DNA from: Jiangella ureilytica
GTDB lineage: Bacteria; Actinomycetota; Actinomycetes; Jiangellales; Jiangellaceae
NCBI RefSeq assembly: GCF_004348545.1
Contig: NZ_SMKL01000001.1
Span: forward strand, 62,001-126,000
DNA length: 64,000 bases
Reading direction: 5' to 3'
Below the pieces are notes generated by a model. The model was not told the origin of the DNA, did not search any database, and was given only the letters and a program-made list of their open reading frames with translations. The translations under genes were made by a program, and so were the position numbers. This document shows, piece by piece, positions 8,523 to 19,049 of the stretch (its first letter is position 1; every line of letters begins with the position of its first letter).

Positions 8523-9452
8523 ATGGACGCCGACGAGGACCTGCCCGAGGCGCTGGCCGGCGCGGTCGCGGAGTTCGCCCGGCATCTCGCCGCCGAGCGG
8601 AACCGGTCCGAGCACACCGTCCGGGCCTACACCGGCGACGTCACCGCCCTCATGGCTCACGTGGCGCGGCTCGGGCGCACCGAGGTCGGCCAGCTCGACC
8701 TCGCCGCACTGCGCAGCTGGCTGGCCGGGCAGAGCACCCGTGGCCGGTCGCGGGCCACGCTGGCCCGCCGCGCGTCGGCGGCGCGCGTGTTCACGGCCTG
8801 GGCGCACCGCACCGGGCTGCTGACCGAGGATGTCGGCGCGGTCCTCGCCACCCCCAAGGCGCGCCGGGCGTTGCCCGAGGTGTTGCGCGCGGGCGAGGCC
8901 GCCACGCTGATGAACGCCGCGGCCGACGACGCCTCCGACGGCGACCCGGTCAACCTGCGCGACCACGCGTTGCTGGAGCTGCTGTACGCGACCGGCATCC
9001 GGGTCGGCGAACTGGTCGGCCTCGATGTCGACGACGTCGACCGCGACCGGCGGGTCGTCCGGGTGCTCGGCAAGGGCCGCAAGGAACGGACGGTCCCGTA
9101 CGGCCTGCCCGCGGCCGAGGCACTCGACGCCTGGCTGAGCGCTGGCCGGCCGGCGCTGGTCGCCGCCGCCGGCGGCCCGGCCCTGTTCGTCGGCGTCCGC
9201 GGCGCCCGCCTCGATCAGCGCGCCGCCCGCACCATCGTGCACCGCCGGCTGCAGGCGGTTCCGGGTGCGCCCGACCTCGGCCCGCACGGCCTGCGCCACA
9301 CCGCCGCCACCCACTTGCTCGAGGGCGGCGCCGACCTGCGCAGCGTCCAGGAACTGCTCGGGCACGCCTCCCTCGGCACGACGCAGATCTACACGCACGT
9401 CTCGGTCGAGCGGCTGCGCAAGGCCTACCAGCAGGCCCACCCGCGCGCCTGA
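8523..9452 (+). CDS. xerC: tyrosine recombinase XerC
   Basis: 309-residue site-specific recombinase that, with XerD, resolves chromosome dimers at dif. An N-terminal SAM-like core-binding domain (residues 8-105) precedes the catalytic domain with all six catalytic residues: Arg160 in GIRVGEL, Lys184 in GKGRKER, His255 and Arg258 in HGLRHTAA, His281 in [10 protein letters not shown] and Tyr290 in IYTHV. Full length for the family and in the standard location after dprA, so a housekeeping Xer rather than a phage integrase. Confidence 0.9.
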   Translation: MDADEDLPEALAGAVAEFARHLAAERNRSEHTVRAYTGDVTALMAHVARLGRTEVGQLDLAALRSWLAGQSTRGRSRATLARRASAARVFTAWAHRTGLLTEDVGAVLATPKARRALPEVLRAGEAATLMNAAADDASDGDPVNLRDHALLELLYATGIRVGELVGLDVDDVDRDRRVVRVLGKGRKERTVPYGLPAAEALDAWLSAGRPALVAAAGGPALFVGVRGARLDQRAARTIVHRRLQAVPGAPDLGPHGLRHTAATHLLEGGADLRSVQELLGHASLGTTQIYTHVSVERLRKAYQQAHPRA

Positions 9453-9567
9453 GCCGGCCGCCATGGGCCGGGCCGCTTTCGGCGTGACATCGCTGCTCGG
9501 ACGCCCGGGGGTCTGTCACTGGGGGTTCTGTCGCTGGGGCGACGGTGCCGCCCCGCCGTCGATGCCG

Positions 9568-9926
9568 CGATCGCGCACGGTCGCGGGCGCCTGGGTCGGC
9601 GGGCCGAGCCGCCGGCAAGAGATCGGGTCGACGCGACGGCGGCCCTGCGCGACCGGTGCTGGTGGCGGTCCTGGGCGATGTGACGATCGCGCACGGTCGC
9701 GAGGCGCCTGGGTCGGCAGGCCGAGCCGCCGGCAAGGGGACCGGGCTCGACACGACGGCAAGCTCTGCGCGGTCGGTGCTGGTGGCGGCCCACGGTCGAG
9801 GTGACGATCGCGCGCGGTCGCGGGCGCCTGGGTCGGCACGCCGACCCGCTGGCAAGGGATCGGCTCGACACGACGGCGGGCCCGGCGCGATCGGTGCTGG
9901 TGGCGGTCCTGGACGATGCGGCGACC
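9568..9926. repeat. three tandem imperfect repeats of about 118 bp
   Basis: Units start at 9568, 9684 and 9805 (spacing 116 and 121), each opening CGATCGCGC(A/G)CGGTCGC and containing GCGCCTGGGTCGGC, CCGGCAAG, ACACGACGG and GGTGCTGGTGGCGG. The third unit fades out near 9926. They lie in the 500-base gap between convergent xerC and the aminotransferase. Long open frames cross the block in several frames but carry only Arg/Pro-rich repeats of the DNA unit, so I treat it as non-coding. No short regular spacers, hence not a CRISPR array. Confidence 0.85.
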
Positions 9927-9952
9927 CACACGGTCGTCGGCGGTGGCCTCGG

Positions 9953-11245
9953 TCAGCAGGCCACGCCGCGGGCGTGGACCGGGTCGGCGTGCCGGGCGAG
10001 ATCGCCGAGGATCTCGTCGAGGCGGTCGAGGTGAGCACGGATCCACGGCAGCCGGGTCGGGTCGTCGGCGGCAAGGGCGGCATAGCGCTGCACGTCGGTG
10101 TCGCCGTAGAGGAGACTGGTCGCCAGGCGCATGCGCAGCGCGTCGTGGCCGCCCTCGAAGTCGGCCGCCGGCAGCCCGCCCAGGCCGTACGCGTCCAGCA
10201 GGAACGTCGTCAGCTGCCGGCCGGTCGTGATGCCGTGCTCGCGCTCGAGGTAGCCGCTCCAGCCGGCGAAGTCGGGGTAGAGGTAGAAGCCGGCCCGCGG
10301 TGTCGGCAGAACGGCGCCCGCGCGCTGCAGGCGGTCGGCGACCGCCCGGACCACCGCGCCGTGCAGGCGGCGACTGCGCTCGACCCGCTCGGTCAGCTCC
10401 TCGGGCTCGCCGAACGCGTAGGCGGCGGCGTACTGGACCGGCGCGGCCGGGCTGGACCACACCTCGCTGGCGACGCCCAGCACGTCTGCCAGCAGCGACC
10501 GGCCGAGCGGGCTGTCGGGCAGCCGCATGACGCCGAGGCGCCAGCCGCACAGGGCCAGGCTCTTCGACAGTCCGGTGGTGACGACCGTCCGCTCGGGCGC
10601 GAACTCGGCCGGGCTGTGCACGAACGTGCTGGGGTCGTGCACGAGGTCGCGGTAGATCTCGTTGGAGACGATGGAGAGATCGAGCTCGCGGGCCACCTGG
10701 GCGATCTGCTCGATCGTGCTGCGCGGCGCGATGTCGCCGGTCGGGTTGTCCGGCGTCGTGACGACGATGCTGCGGACGGTGCGGCCGGCTGCGCGAGCGG
10801 CCAGCACGGCGTCGGCGACGAGGTCGGGGCGCGGCACACCGCCCTGGCCCGGCACCGTCGGCACGTGGATCGGCCGATGCCCCGTCAGCCGCGCCTGCGC
10901 CCGATAGCTCACCCACCCCGGCGACGGCGCCACGACGTCGCCGCCGAGCGCCAGCAGCAACCCGTACAGCAGCGGCTTGCTCCCCGGCCCGGCCACGACG
11001 AGACCGGGGTCGGTGGGCAGGCCGCGGCGACCCCAGTAGCCCGCCGCCGCCTCGCGCAGCTCGGCCGTCCCCGCGACCGGGCCGTACGCGTTGCGGCTGC
11101 TCCCGATGGCCAGCGCCTCGCGCAGCGCCGGATGGACCGGCAACCCCGCCTCGCCGAACCCGAGCGGCAGCACGGGCAGGCCGTGCCGGCGCTTCTCCGC
11201 CAGAGCTTCGTTGAGGGCGAGGGTCGGGGACACAGGGACGGACAT
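9953..11245 (-). CDS. pyridoxal-phosphate aminotransferase, class I/II
   Basis: 430 residues, fold-type I aminotransferase. Recognisable parts are the N-terminal LPLGFGEAGLPVHPAL, NAYGPVAGTAELREA, the cofactor-binding VVTTPDNPTGDI and SNEIYRDLV, and the Schiff-base lysine in TTGLSKSLALCGWRLG. The substrate is unknown; aspartate/aromatic aminotransferase-like enzymes share these motifs. The start ATG at 11245 has GGAG about ten bases upstream. Neighbours (M23 peptidase upstream, repeats downstream) give no pathway. Confidence 0.85.
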   Translation of the reverse strand: MSVPVSPTLALNEALAEKRRHGLPVLPLGFGEAGLPVHPALREALAIGSSRNAYGPVAGTAELREAAAGYWGRRGLPTDPGLVVAGPGSKPLLYGLLLALGGDVVAPSPGWVSYRAQARLTGHRPIHVPTVPGQGGVPRPDLVADAVLAARAAGRTVRSIVVTTPDNPTGDIAPRSTIEQIAQVARELDLSIVSNEIYRDLVHDPSTFVHSPAEFAPERTVVTTGLSKSLALCGWRLGVMRLPDSPLGRSLLADVLGVASEVWSSPAAPVQYAAAYAFGEPEELTERVERSRRLHGAVVRAVADRLQRAGAVLPTPRAGFYLYPDFAGWSGYLEREHGITTGRQLTTFLLDAYGLGGLPAADFEGGHDALRMRLATSLLYGDTDVQRYAALAADDPTRLPWIRAHLDRLDEILGDLARHADPVHARGVAC

Positions 11246-11382
11246 GCGGACGTCAGCTCCGGGCACGAGAGGGGCGGGCACGGCTGTGCCCACGAAGATC
11301 AACGGATCTGACCAGGGTGCACAGCCGGGATCCACGGCACAACCGATTCCGCTCGATGCGAGCGACTGTGACGCCTGTGACA

Positions 11383-12462
11383 TCAGTCCGTCATCGTTCG
11401 CGACCCGCCTCGCGGAGGACCTTTCGCACGCGTCGCCGTCGCCGGGTGGGTGGGGAGCCACGGGACCGGGTCGGTGACCCCTCCCGCGGCCATGAGCATG
11501 AAGTGCAGGTGGCAGCCGGTCGAGAGGCCCGTGGTGCCGGCCCGCCCGACCACCTGGCCGGCCCCGACCCACTGGCCGGCCGTCACCGCGACCGCCGACA
11601 GGTGGCTGTACGACGTGGTGAGCGGCGTGCCGCGGATCGGGCCGTGGCCGACGGTGACCTGGAGGCCGTAGGGGCCGTGGTCGCCGGCATCGGTCACCCG
11701 GCCCGGGGCGGCGGCCCGGATGGGAGCCCCGCACGCCGTCGCGAAATCGACGCCGTCGTGCAGCTTGCGCTCGCCGGTGATCGGGTGCACCCGCAGACCG
11801 AACGGCGACGTCACCCGCGGCGCCGCGACGGGCCAGGCCAGCCCGCCCGAGGCCGGCGGCAGCGACGGGGGCGACGGCGGTGGGGGCGGGTCGCCGGAGA
11901 GCGTCCTCGAGCCGAGCGGGAGCAGTCGCACCGGGCCCGCGCCGACCAGGGCGAGTGGGTCGGTGTAGCGCTCGCCCTCGCGCGCGCCCCAGTGCAGGCA
12001 GGCCGCCGGCGCGCAGTGGCTCCCGGCCACCTCCAAGGCGCCGACGGGCTCGCCCGCCCCGACCTCGTTGCCGACGGTGACGGAGGGGGCGACCGGCTCG
12101 TACGTGGTGCGCAGCCCGCCGTGGTCGATGACGACGACGCCGCGGCCGGCGAGCGGGCCGGCGTAGGCGACGGTGCCCGGCCCCGCCGCCCGGACCTCGG
12201 TACCGGCCGTCGCCGCGAGGTCGACGCCGCGGTGTCCGGCCAGCCACGGCCGGGCGGGCGGGTCGAAGCCGTGCACGACCTCGACCGGCCCGCCCGGCGG
12301 CCCGACGGGGTAGACCCAGCCCGCGGCCGGCGGGGCGGCGCCCGAATGCGACGACACCGCCGGCGGGCCGGGGGAGGACGGCGACAGGGCGACCGCGCGG
12401 TCGGCGGGCACCAGGCCGAGGACGAGACCGAGCAGGGGGACGGCGGCGAGAAGAGGGCTCAT
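11383..12462 (-). CDS. secreted protein with two M23 (LytM-type) domains
   Basis: 359 residues with an N-terminal signal peptide (hydrophobic residues 3-19, Ala-rich end near 26). Domain 1 (about 60-170) has HRGVD (His77, Asp81) and ends CLHWG, so the first His of the HxH metal motif is replaced by Cys155. A Pro-rich linker (190-205) joins domain 2 (about 208-325) with HDGVD (His235, Asp239) and an intact HLHF (His318, His320). Domain 2 should be the active peptidoglycan endopeptidase; domain 1 may be a binder. The M23 gene before rpsB is a conserved actinobacterial feature, usually with one domain. Confidence 0.85.
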   Translation of the reverse strand: MSPLLAAVPLLGLVLGLVPADRAVALSPSSPGPPAVSSHSGAAPPAAGWVYPVGPPGGPVEVVHGFDPPARPWLAGHRGVDLAATAGTEVRAAGPGTVAYAGPLAGRGVVVIDHGGLRTTYEPVAPSVTVGNEVGAGEPVGALEVAGSHCAPAACLHWGAREGERYTDPLALVGAGPVRLLPLGSRTLSGDPPPPPSPPSLPPASGGLAWPVAAPRVTSPFGLRVHPITGERKLHDGVDFATACGAPIRAAAPGRVTDAGDHGPYGLQVTVGHGPIRGTPLTTSYSHLSAVAVTAGQWVGAGQVVGRAGTTGLSTGCHLHFMLMAAGGVTDPVPWLPTHPATATRAKGPPRGGSRTMTD

Positions 12463-12787
12463 GCAGCGAGCCTCCGCGCCGAACCGGGCCGCGTCAGCCG
12501 GCCGGAGCGGATTTGGGGACAAGTCGGCGAATTCGTGGGACCTGTGGACGACGCGCGGGACGACGCGCGGGACGACGCGCGGGACGACGCACGGGACGAC
12601 GCGCGGGACGACGCACCGCCCACCGCCCGCCGGCGACACGCCGAGCGATCCGCTCACAGGTCTGTCACGAAGTCGCAACGAAGCCTGGCGCGCCCCGGCC
12701 TCGACTGGACGACCCCACCCCCTCGGCCGGAAGGGTCGAGGGCGAGACGGGTGACGAAGCCGACGTGAACGATGCGAACAGACGGGT
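12463..12787. other. 325-base gap between divergent M23 and ABC genes
   Basis: Apart from the 12-bp tandem repeat at 12547-12618 it contains no gene I can support. Both neighbouring genes start at its edges, so their promoters should be here, but I see no clear -35/-10 pair. Confidence 0.5.
12547..12618. repeat. six 12-bp tandem repeats
   Basis: Six head-to-tail copies of GACGACGCGCGG, the fourth GACGACGCACGG and the sixth GACGACGCACCG. Being a multiple of three they read as DDAR repeats on one strand and VVPR on the other, but neither frame belongs to a recognisable gene. The block sits between the divergent starts of the M23 peptidase and the ABC binding protein, so copy number could change promoter spacing. 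Confidence 0.9.
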
Positions 12788-14374
12788 ATGGGTCTCCTCA
12801 TGAATCGTGGAAAGGTCCGTGGTCAGGTCCTCGCCTTCGCGGCGATCGCGCTGGTCAGCGCGGGTTGCGGCGGCGGGGGCGACGTCGATGTCGACGATCC
12901 CGCCGGCACCGGCGGATCGGACTCGGGCGGTGACGGCGGCAGCGAGAACGCCGGCGGCGGCACCCTCGTCGCCGCCATCTCCGCCCAGCCCGACCAGTTC
13001 GACCCGCACAAGACCCAGGCCTATGCCAGTTTCCAGATCCTCGAGAACGTCTACGACACGCTCGTGGTCCCGGACGCCGAGGGCGAGTTCCAGCCCAGCC
13101 TCGCGACCGAGTGGACCACCAGCGAGGACGGCCTCACGTGGACGTTCACGCTCCGCGACGGCGTCACGTTCCACGACGGCAGCGCCTTCGACTCCGCCGA
13201 CGTCGTCTACTCGTACAACCGGATCATCGACGAGCAGCTGGCCAACGCCTACCGCTTCGCCAGCGTCGCGAGCATCGACGCGCCCGACCCGCGGACGGTG
13301 ACGATCACACTCAGCGCGCCCACTCCCGCCCTGCTGGACAACATCGGTGGCTTCAAGGGCATGTCGATCATCCCCGAGGGCGCAGCGGACGCCACCGACC
13401 TCGCCACCACGGCCATCGGCACCGGCCCGTTCACCCTCGAGGGCACCAGCGCCGGCGGGGTCACGCTGGCCCGCTACGCCGACTACTGGGGCGACCCGGC
13501 CCTCGTCGACGGCGTCGAGTTCCAGTACGTGAGCGAGCCGGCCGCCGCGCTCACCGCCCTGCGGTCCGGCGACGTGCACTGGACCGACAACGTGCCGCCG
13601 CAGGACATCGAGGGCCTCGAGGACGACGAGGAGATCGAGCTCGGCGTCACCCCGAGCGTCGACTACTGGTACCTCGCCATGAACCAGGCGAAGCCGCCGT
13701 TCGACAACCGCGACCTCCGCCGCGGCGTCGCCTTCGGCATCGACCGCGACGAGGTGACGGAGGCGGCGCGGTTCGGCGCCGCCACCACCAACCAGAGCGC
13801 CATCCCCGAGCAGAGCCTCTGGTACCACGAGTACGCCCCGTTCGAGCACGACCCCGACCAGGCCACCGAGCTCATCGAGCAGGCCGCGACAGCCGATCCC
13901 CAACCCATGGGCCTCATGGTCACCGACGAGTACCCCGAGACCGTCCAGGCGGCGCAGGTCATCCAGGCGCAGCTGGCCGAGGTCGGCGTCGACGTCGGCA
14001 TCGAGCAGGAGACGTTCGCCACCTGGCTGGACCGCCAGGCCGCCGGCGACTACGACGCGTTCCTGCTCGGCTGGCTGGGCAACCTGGACCCGTTCGGCTT
14101 CTACCACGCGCAGCACGTGTGCGAGGGGACGTCGAACTTCCAGGGCTACTGCAACCCGGAGGTCGACGAGCTGCTGAACCAGGCCGCCGCCGAGACCGAC
14201 CAGGACGCCCGCAAGGCCCTGTACGACCAGGCCGCGGAGATCATCGTCGACGACGTCAGCTATCTGTACCTCTACAACCCCGACGTCGTGCAGGCGTGGG
14301 CACCGGGCCTCGAGGGCTACGAGATCCGCGCGGACAAGGCGATCAACTTCGAGACCGTGAGGCTGCCGGAGTGA
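12788..14374 (+). CDS. oligopeptide ABC transporter, substrate-binding lipoprotein
   Basis: 528 residues, solute-binding family 5 (DppA/OppA). The lipobox LVSAGC places the lipidated Cys near residue 28, followed by a Gly/Asp-rich linker that ends at about 58. The body has the family marks DPHKTQAYASFQILENVYDTLV, LATEWTTSEDGLTWTFTLRDGV, FDSADVVYSYNRI and IGTGPFTL. Start at ATG 12788; ATG 12800 in frame is also possible since neither has a clear Shine-Dalgarno. First gene of a five-gene operon with GTGA/ATGA overlaps throughout. Ligand probably peptides, not provable. Confidence 0.9.
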   Translation: MGLLMNRGKVRGQVLAFAAIALVSAGCGGGGDVDVDDPAGTGGSDSGGDGGSENAGGGTLVAAISAQPDQFDPHKTQAYASFQILENVYDTLVVPDAEGEFQPSLATEWTTSEDGLTWTFTLRDGVTFHDGSAFDSADVVYSYNRIIDEQLANAYRFASVASIDAPDPRTVTITLSAPTPALLDNIGGFKGMSIIPEGAADATDLATTAIGTGPFTLEGTSAGGVTLARYADYWGDPALVDGVEFQYVSEPAAALTALRSGDVHWTDNVPPQDIEGLEDDEEIELGVTPSVDYWYLAMNQAKPPFDNRDLRRGVAFGIDRDEVTEAARFGAATTNQSAIPEQSLWYHEYAPFEHDPDQATELIEQAATADPQPMGLMVTDEYPETVQAAQVIQAQLAEVGVDVGIEQETFATWLDRQAAGDYDAFLLGWLGNLDPFGFYHAQHVCEGTSNFQGYCNPEVDELLNQAAAETDQDARKALYDQAAEIIVDDVSYLYLYNPDVVQAWAPGLEGYEIRADKAINFETVRLPE

Positions 14375-15324
14375 GTCGCTACGCGCTGCGGCGGCTGGCA
14401 CAGTCGGTCGCGGTGCTGCTGGGCGTCAGCGTGCTGGTCTTCGCGATCATGCAGCTGGTGCCGGGCGACCCGGTACGCGCCGCGCTGGGCCAGCAGGCCG
14501 ATCCCGAGACCTACCAGGCCCTGAGAGAGCGGGCCGGCCTCGACGACCCCGTGCCGCAGCAGTTCGTCACCTGGATCGCGCACGCCGTCACCGGCGACTT
14601 CGGCGTCAGCTTCCGCAGCGGCGAGACGGTGCTCTCGCTCATCCTCGAACGCGTCCCGGCGACGTTGTCGCTGGCCCTGGGCGCCATCGTCGTCGCCCTC
14701 CTCATCGCGATCCCGCTGGGCACCGCGTCGGCGCTGCGACCCCGCAAGCCGGTCGACTGGTTCGCCAGCCTCTCCAGCCAGGCCGGGCTGAGCGTGCCGG
14801 ACTTCTGGCTCGGCATCATGCTCATCCTGGTGTTCGCCGGCACGCTCGGCTGGCTGCCGTCGTCGGGCTACACACCGCTCACCGAAGACCCGGCCGGCTG
14901 GCTGGAGCACCTGATCCTCCCCGCCATCACCGCCGGCGTCTCCAGCGGCGCCATCCTCACCCGGTTCGTCCGCTCGTCGGTCCTGGAGTCGCTCGGCCAG
15001 GACCACGTGCGGACCGCCCGGGCGAAGGGGATGCGCGCCCGCGACGTGCTCACCTGGCACGTCCTGCGCAACGCGCTGGTCCCGCTGGTGACGGTGGGCG
15101 GCGTCCAGCTGGCCTACCTGCTGTCGGGCGTGGTCGTCGTCGAGTTCGTGTTCGCCTGGCCGGGGCTGGGGCAGCTGGCCTTCCAGGCGGTCGAGTCGCG
15201 CGACTATCCGGTGCTGCAGGGCGCCGTGCTGCTGTTCGCGGTCATCTTCCTGCTGGTCAACCTGGTCGTGGACCTCGCGTACGCGCGACTGGATCCGCGC
15301 ATCACCTACCGGAGCGCGCGATGA
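14371..15324 (+). CDS. oligopeptide ABC transporter permease (DppB type)
   Basis: 317-residue inner-membrane permease. N-terminal helix LAQSVAVLLGVSVLVFAIM is followed by the conserved PGDPVRAALG periplasmic segment, about six helices in all, and the EAA-like cytoplasmic loop VRTARAKGMRARDVLTWHVLRNALVPLVTVGG that contacts the ATPase. GTG start overlaps the binding-protein stop. Pairs with the DppC-type permease encoded next. Confidence 0.92.
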   Translation: MSRYALRRLAQSVAVLLGVSVLVFAIMQLVPGDPVRAALGQQADPETYQALRERAGLDDPVPQQFVTWIAHAVTGDFGVSFRSGETVLSLILERVPATLSLALGAIVVALLIAIPLGTASALRPRKPVDWFASLSSQAGLSVPDFWLGIMLILVFAGTLGWLPSSGYTPLTEDPAGWLEHLILPAITAGVSSGAILTRFVRSSVLESLGQDHVRTARAKGMRARDVLTWHVLRNALVPLVTVGGVQLAYLLSGVVVVEFVFAWPGLGQLAFQAVESRDYPVLQGAVLLFAVIFLLVNLVVDLAYARLDPRITYRSAR

Positions 15325-16184
15325 GGGCCGGAGAGACGCTGCGGCTGCTGTTCCGCGGCCCGACGGCGCTCGCCGCGGCCGCCGTCCTGGTCCTGCTCGT
15401 GCTGACGGCGTTCCTCGGCGAGCGGCTCGCGCCCTACGACGCCACCGGCACCGACGTGTCCAACCGGCTGCAGGGCCCCAGCGCCGACCACTGGTTCGGC
15501 ACCGACGAGCTCGGCCGCGACGTGCTGTCGCGGGTCATCCTGGGCGCTGAGGTGTCGCTGCGGGTCGGCGTCGTCGCCGTCGGCATCTCGCTGGTCGCGG
15601 GCGTGCTGATCGGCCTGCTGGCCGGCTACTACGGCCGCTGGGTCGACGACGTGCTCATGCGGCTGTCCGACGTGCTGTTCGCGTTCCCGGCCATGCTCAT
15701 GGCGATCGCCGTGCTCGCGATCCTCGGGCCCGGCTCGACCAACGCCATGATCGCCATCGGCATCGTCTACACGCCGATCTTCGCCCGCATCACCCGGGCC
15801 AGCGTGCTCAGCGTCCGCGAGGAGGTCTACGTGAAGGCGGCCCGCTCGGCCGGGGCCGGCGACCTGCGCATCATCGGCCGGCACGTGCTGCCGAACGTGA
15901 CGGCGCCGATCATCGTCCAGACGTCGATCAGCCTGGCGTTCGCGATCCTCTCGGAGGCCGCGCTGAGCTTCGTCGGCCTCGGCACCCAGCCGCCGGACCC
16001 GTCGTGGGGCCGCATGCTCTCCGAGGGCCGCGGCTTCGTCGAGCAGGCGTGGTGGATGGCGGTCTTCCCGGGCCTGGCGATCTTCGTGACGGTGCTCGCG
16101 TTCAACGTGCTCGGCGACGCGCTGCGCGACGTGCTCGACCCGCGGCAACGCCAGGCGATGGCCGGAACGGGAGTCACCGCGTGA
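15321..16184 (+). CDS. oligopeptide ABC transporter permease (DppC type)
   Basis: 287-residue second permease of the same importer. It has the DppC hallmarks FGTDELGRDVLSRVI after the first helix, the EAA loop VYVKAARSAGAGDLRIIGRHVLPN and the AALSFVGLGTQPPDPSWG segment near the end. ATG start overlaps the stop of the DppB-type gene by four bases. Confidence 0.92.
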   Translation: MRAGETLRLLFRGPTALAAAAVLVLLVLTAFLGERLAPYDATGTDVSNRLQGPSADHWFGTDELGRDVLSRVILGAEVSLRVGVVAVGISLVAGVLIGLLAGYYGRWVDDVLMRLSDVLFAFPAMLMAIAVLAILGPGSTNAMIAIGIVYTPIFARITRASVLSVREEVYVKAARSAGAGDLRIIGRHVLPNVTAPIIVQTSISLAFAILSEAALSFVGLGTQPPDPSWGRMLSEGRGFVEQAWWMAVFPGLAIFVTVLAFNVLGDALRDVLDPRQRQAMAGTGVTA

Positions 16185-17199
16185 CCGCGCCGGTGCTCGC
16201 CGTCGACGACCTGCACGTCGCCTTCCGGACCCGGCGGGGACCGGCCCGCGTCGTCAACGGCCTCTCCTTCGAACTGCACCCGGGGCGCACCCTCGCCGTC
16301 GTCGGCGAGTCGGGATCGGGCAAGTCCGTCAGCTCGCTCGCCCTGCTCGGCCTGCTGCCCGGCACCGCCGACGTCCGCGGCAGCGCGACCTTCGACGGCG
16401 CCGAACTGATCGGCCGTTCCGAGGAGGAGTTGCGCAAGGTCCGCGGCGCCGGCATCGGCATGGTCTTCCAGGACCCGATGACCTCGCTGAACCCCGTCCT
16501 CACCGTCGAGCGGCAGATCGGCGAGGCGCTGCGGGCGCACGAGAAGGTGTCCGACGACGGTGTCCGCTCGCGCGCCGCCGAGCTGCTGACCGAGGTCGGC
16601 ATCCCCGACGCGAAGGCCCGGCTGCGCGCCTACCCGCACCAGCTCTCCGGCGGCATGCGCCAGCGGGTCATGATCGCCATCGCGCTGGCCGGCAACCCGA
16701 AGGTCCTGGTCGCCGACGAGGCCACGACGGCGCTCGACGTCACCGTCCAGGCGCAGATCCTCGAGCTGATCGAGCGGCTGCAGGACGAACACGGCATGGG
16801 CGTCGTCTGGATCACCCACGACCTCGGCGTCGTCGCCGGCATCGCCGACCACGTCGTCGTCATGTACGCCGGCCGCTGCGTCGAGGAGGGTGCCGTCGAC
16901 GAGCTGTTCGGCCGCCCGGCGCACCCGTACACGCGCGGACTGCTCGGCGCACTGCCGGTGGTCGACGATCCCCGCCCGGCACGGGCGCGGGAGGAGCTGA
17001 CGACGATGCCCGGACTGCCGCCGGACCCCGTCGAGCTGCCGCCCGGCTGCGCGTTCCACCCGCGCTGCCCCGTCCGTGCCGACGCCCGGTGCGCCACGGA
17101 GCCGCCGCCGCTGGCCCCGGTGCCGGGCAGCGCCGTGGCCCATCGCGCGGCGAGCTTCTACGCCGACTCGGCCGCTCCGGCCGACGGGGGTGACGCGCG

Positions 17200-17203
<4 letters not shown>
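16181..17203 (+). CDS. oligopeptide ABC transporter ATPase (DppD type)
   Basis: 340 residues. Walker [13 protein letters not shown]-loop [12 protein letters not shown], signature LSGGMRQRV, Walker [13 protein letters not shown] (Ala replaces the usual Pro after the catalytic Glu), H-loop ITHDLG, and the C-terminal oligopeptide-transport extension with the four-Cys-type FHPRCP segment. GTG start overlapping the previous stop. Confidence 0.92.
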
Positions 17204-18142
<939 letters not shown>

Positions 18143-18156
<14 letters not shown>

Positions 18157-18727
18157 CGGTCTCCGCGGGCCCTGGGACGACGGCGCGGGCGGCGGACCGG
18201 CGCCACCACAACAGGCCCGCGACGCCGCCGGCGACCAGCAGGACGGCGCCCGCGATCAGTAGCGGCAGCGTCGACGCGCCGCCGGCGTCGAAGTCCCACG
18301 GCTGGGTCGCCGTGTCGGCCGTGAACAGCGTGCCCGTCTCGCCCTCGTTGGAGACGACCGTGCGATAGCTCTCGTTGATGTCCGTCAGCGCCGCGACCGT
18401 CAGCTCGACCTCGGTGACCGGGGCGGCGCAGTCGAAGACCAGCCGCGCGCCCTCGCCCAGCGGGTCGATGGCATCGACCCGGCCCTCGCAGGCGGTGCCG
18501 TCCTGGGCGACGGTCAGGTGCTCGAGCAGGTAGTCGGCGACGCCGGGCGAGCGGGCCAGCAGCTCCGCGCCGGTCAGCGCGTCGGCATCGGGTACGTCGA
18601 ACGCGCCCAGGTGCTCGCCCAGCGACACCCAGTCGTCGTCGGCCGCCACCCACTGCATGGTGACCTGCGAGCCGTCGGTGCTGAGGGTGGCGGTGAGGGG
18701 CGGGCCGAACGGATGGGCGGGAAGCAC
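18143..18727 (-). CDS. membrane-anchored protein of unknown function
   Basis: 194 residues. An N-terminal domain starting [19 protein letters not shown] and continuing as beta-rich sequence is followed by one transmembrane helix near the C-terminus (about 155-173) and a WWRRS cytoplasmic end. That topology calls for an exported N-terminus, yet no signal peptide precedes it: a TGA lies in frame three codons before the GTG start, which has GAGGTGG nearby. So it is either a tail-anchored protein or has lost its signal. I do not recognise the family. Confidence 0.65.
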
Positions 18728-18812
18728 TCGACCACCTCACCGTACCGGCGTGAACCCGCGGTGAACGCCGAGCGGTCAGCCGGGTGTCGGTTGCGGGCGG
18801 GGTCTCCTGTCA

Positions 18813-18867
18813 TTGGAGCCCGGGCGGGCGAGTCCCGTACACTGGTGATCGGCCCAGTTCTGCTGGG
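18813..18867 (+). promoter_or_regulatory. candidate rpsB promoter and leader hairpin
   Basis: TTGGAG (18813-18818) and TACACT (18838-18843), 19 bases apart, form a plausible promoter, followed at once by a small hairpin CCCAG-TTCTG-CTGGG (18853-18867). About 180 bases of untranslated leader separate it from rpsB. The rest of the gap 18728-19049 holds no gene I can see. Confidence 0.35.
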
Positions 18868-19049
18868 TCAAATTCGCGTGCCCTGAGCACGGTCCTACGC
18901 CGTCGGTCCTGACGTCCGCTTCACGCGGGCGGCGGGTGGCGGTAGGCCGGTGGGCACCAGGCGCGGCGGCCGACCACCGTCGCGATGAACCGGAACGAGC
19001 GTGCCGGAGGGCGAGTATTCGCGCCGGCGCGAGAGGAGGGGACGAGGCC

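Noticed and set aside
8523-9452. phage or island integrase
   Set aside because: Sequence, length and location match the housekeeping XerC; no tRNA, attachment repeats or phage genes are adjacent.
9568-9926. CRISPR array
   Set aside because: Units are about 118 bp, adjacent without spacers, and imperfect; no cas genes nearby.
9425-9931. 168-codon minus-strand frame across the tandem repeats
   Set aside because: The product is only Arg/Pro/Ser-rich translations of the repeat unit, and equal-length frames exist in other registers.
11246-11382. riboswitch-like leader before the aminotransferase
   Set aside because: A short CTGTGC/GCACAG pairing can be drawn, but no known aptamer core is visible and the support is too thin to report.
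11317-12768. plus-strand ORF with DDAR repeats
   Set aside because: Antisense to the M23 gene; the repeats derive from the 12-bp minisatellite and no domain is present.
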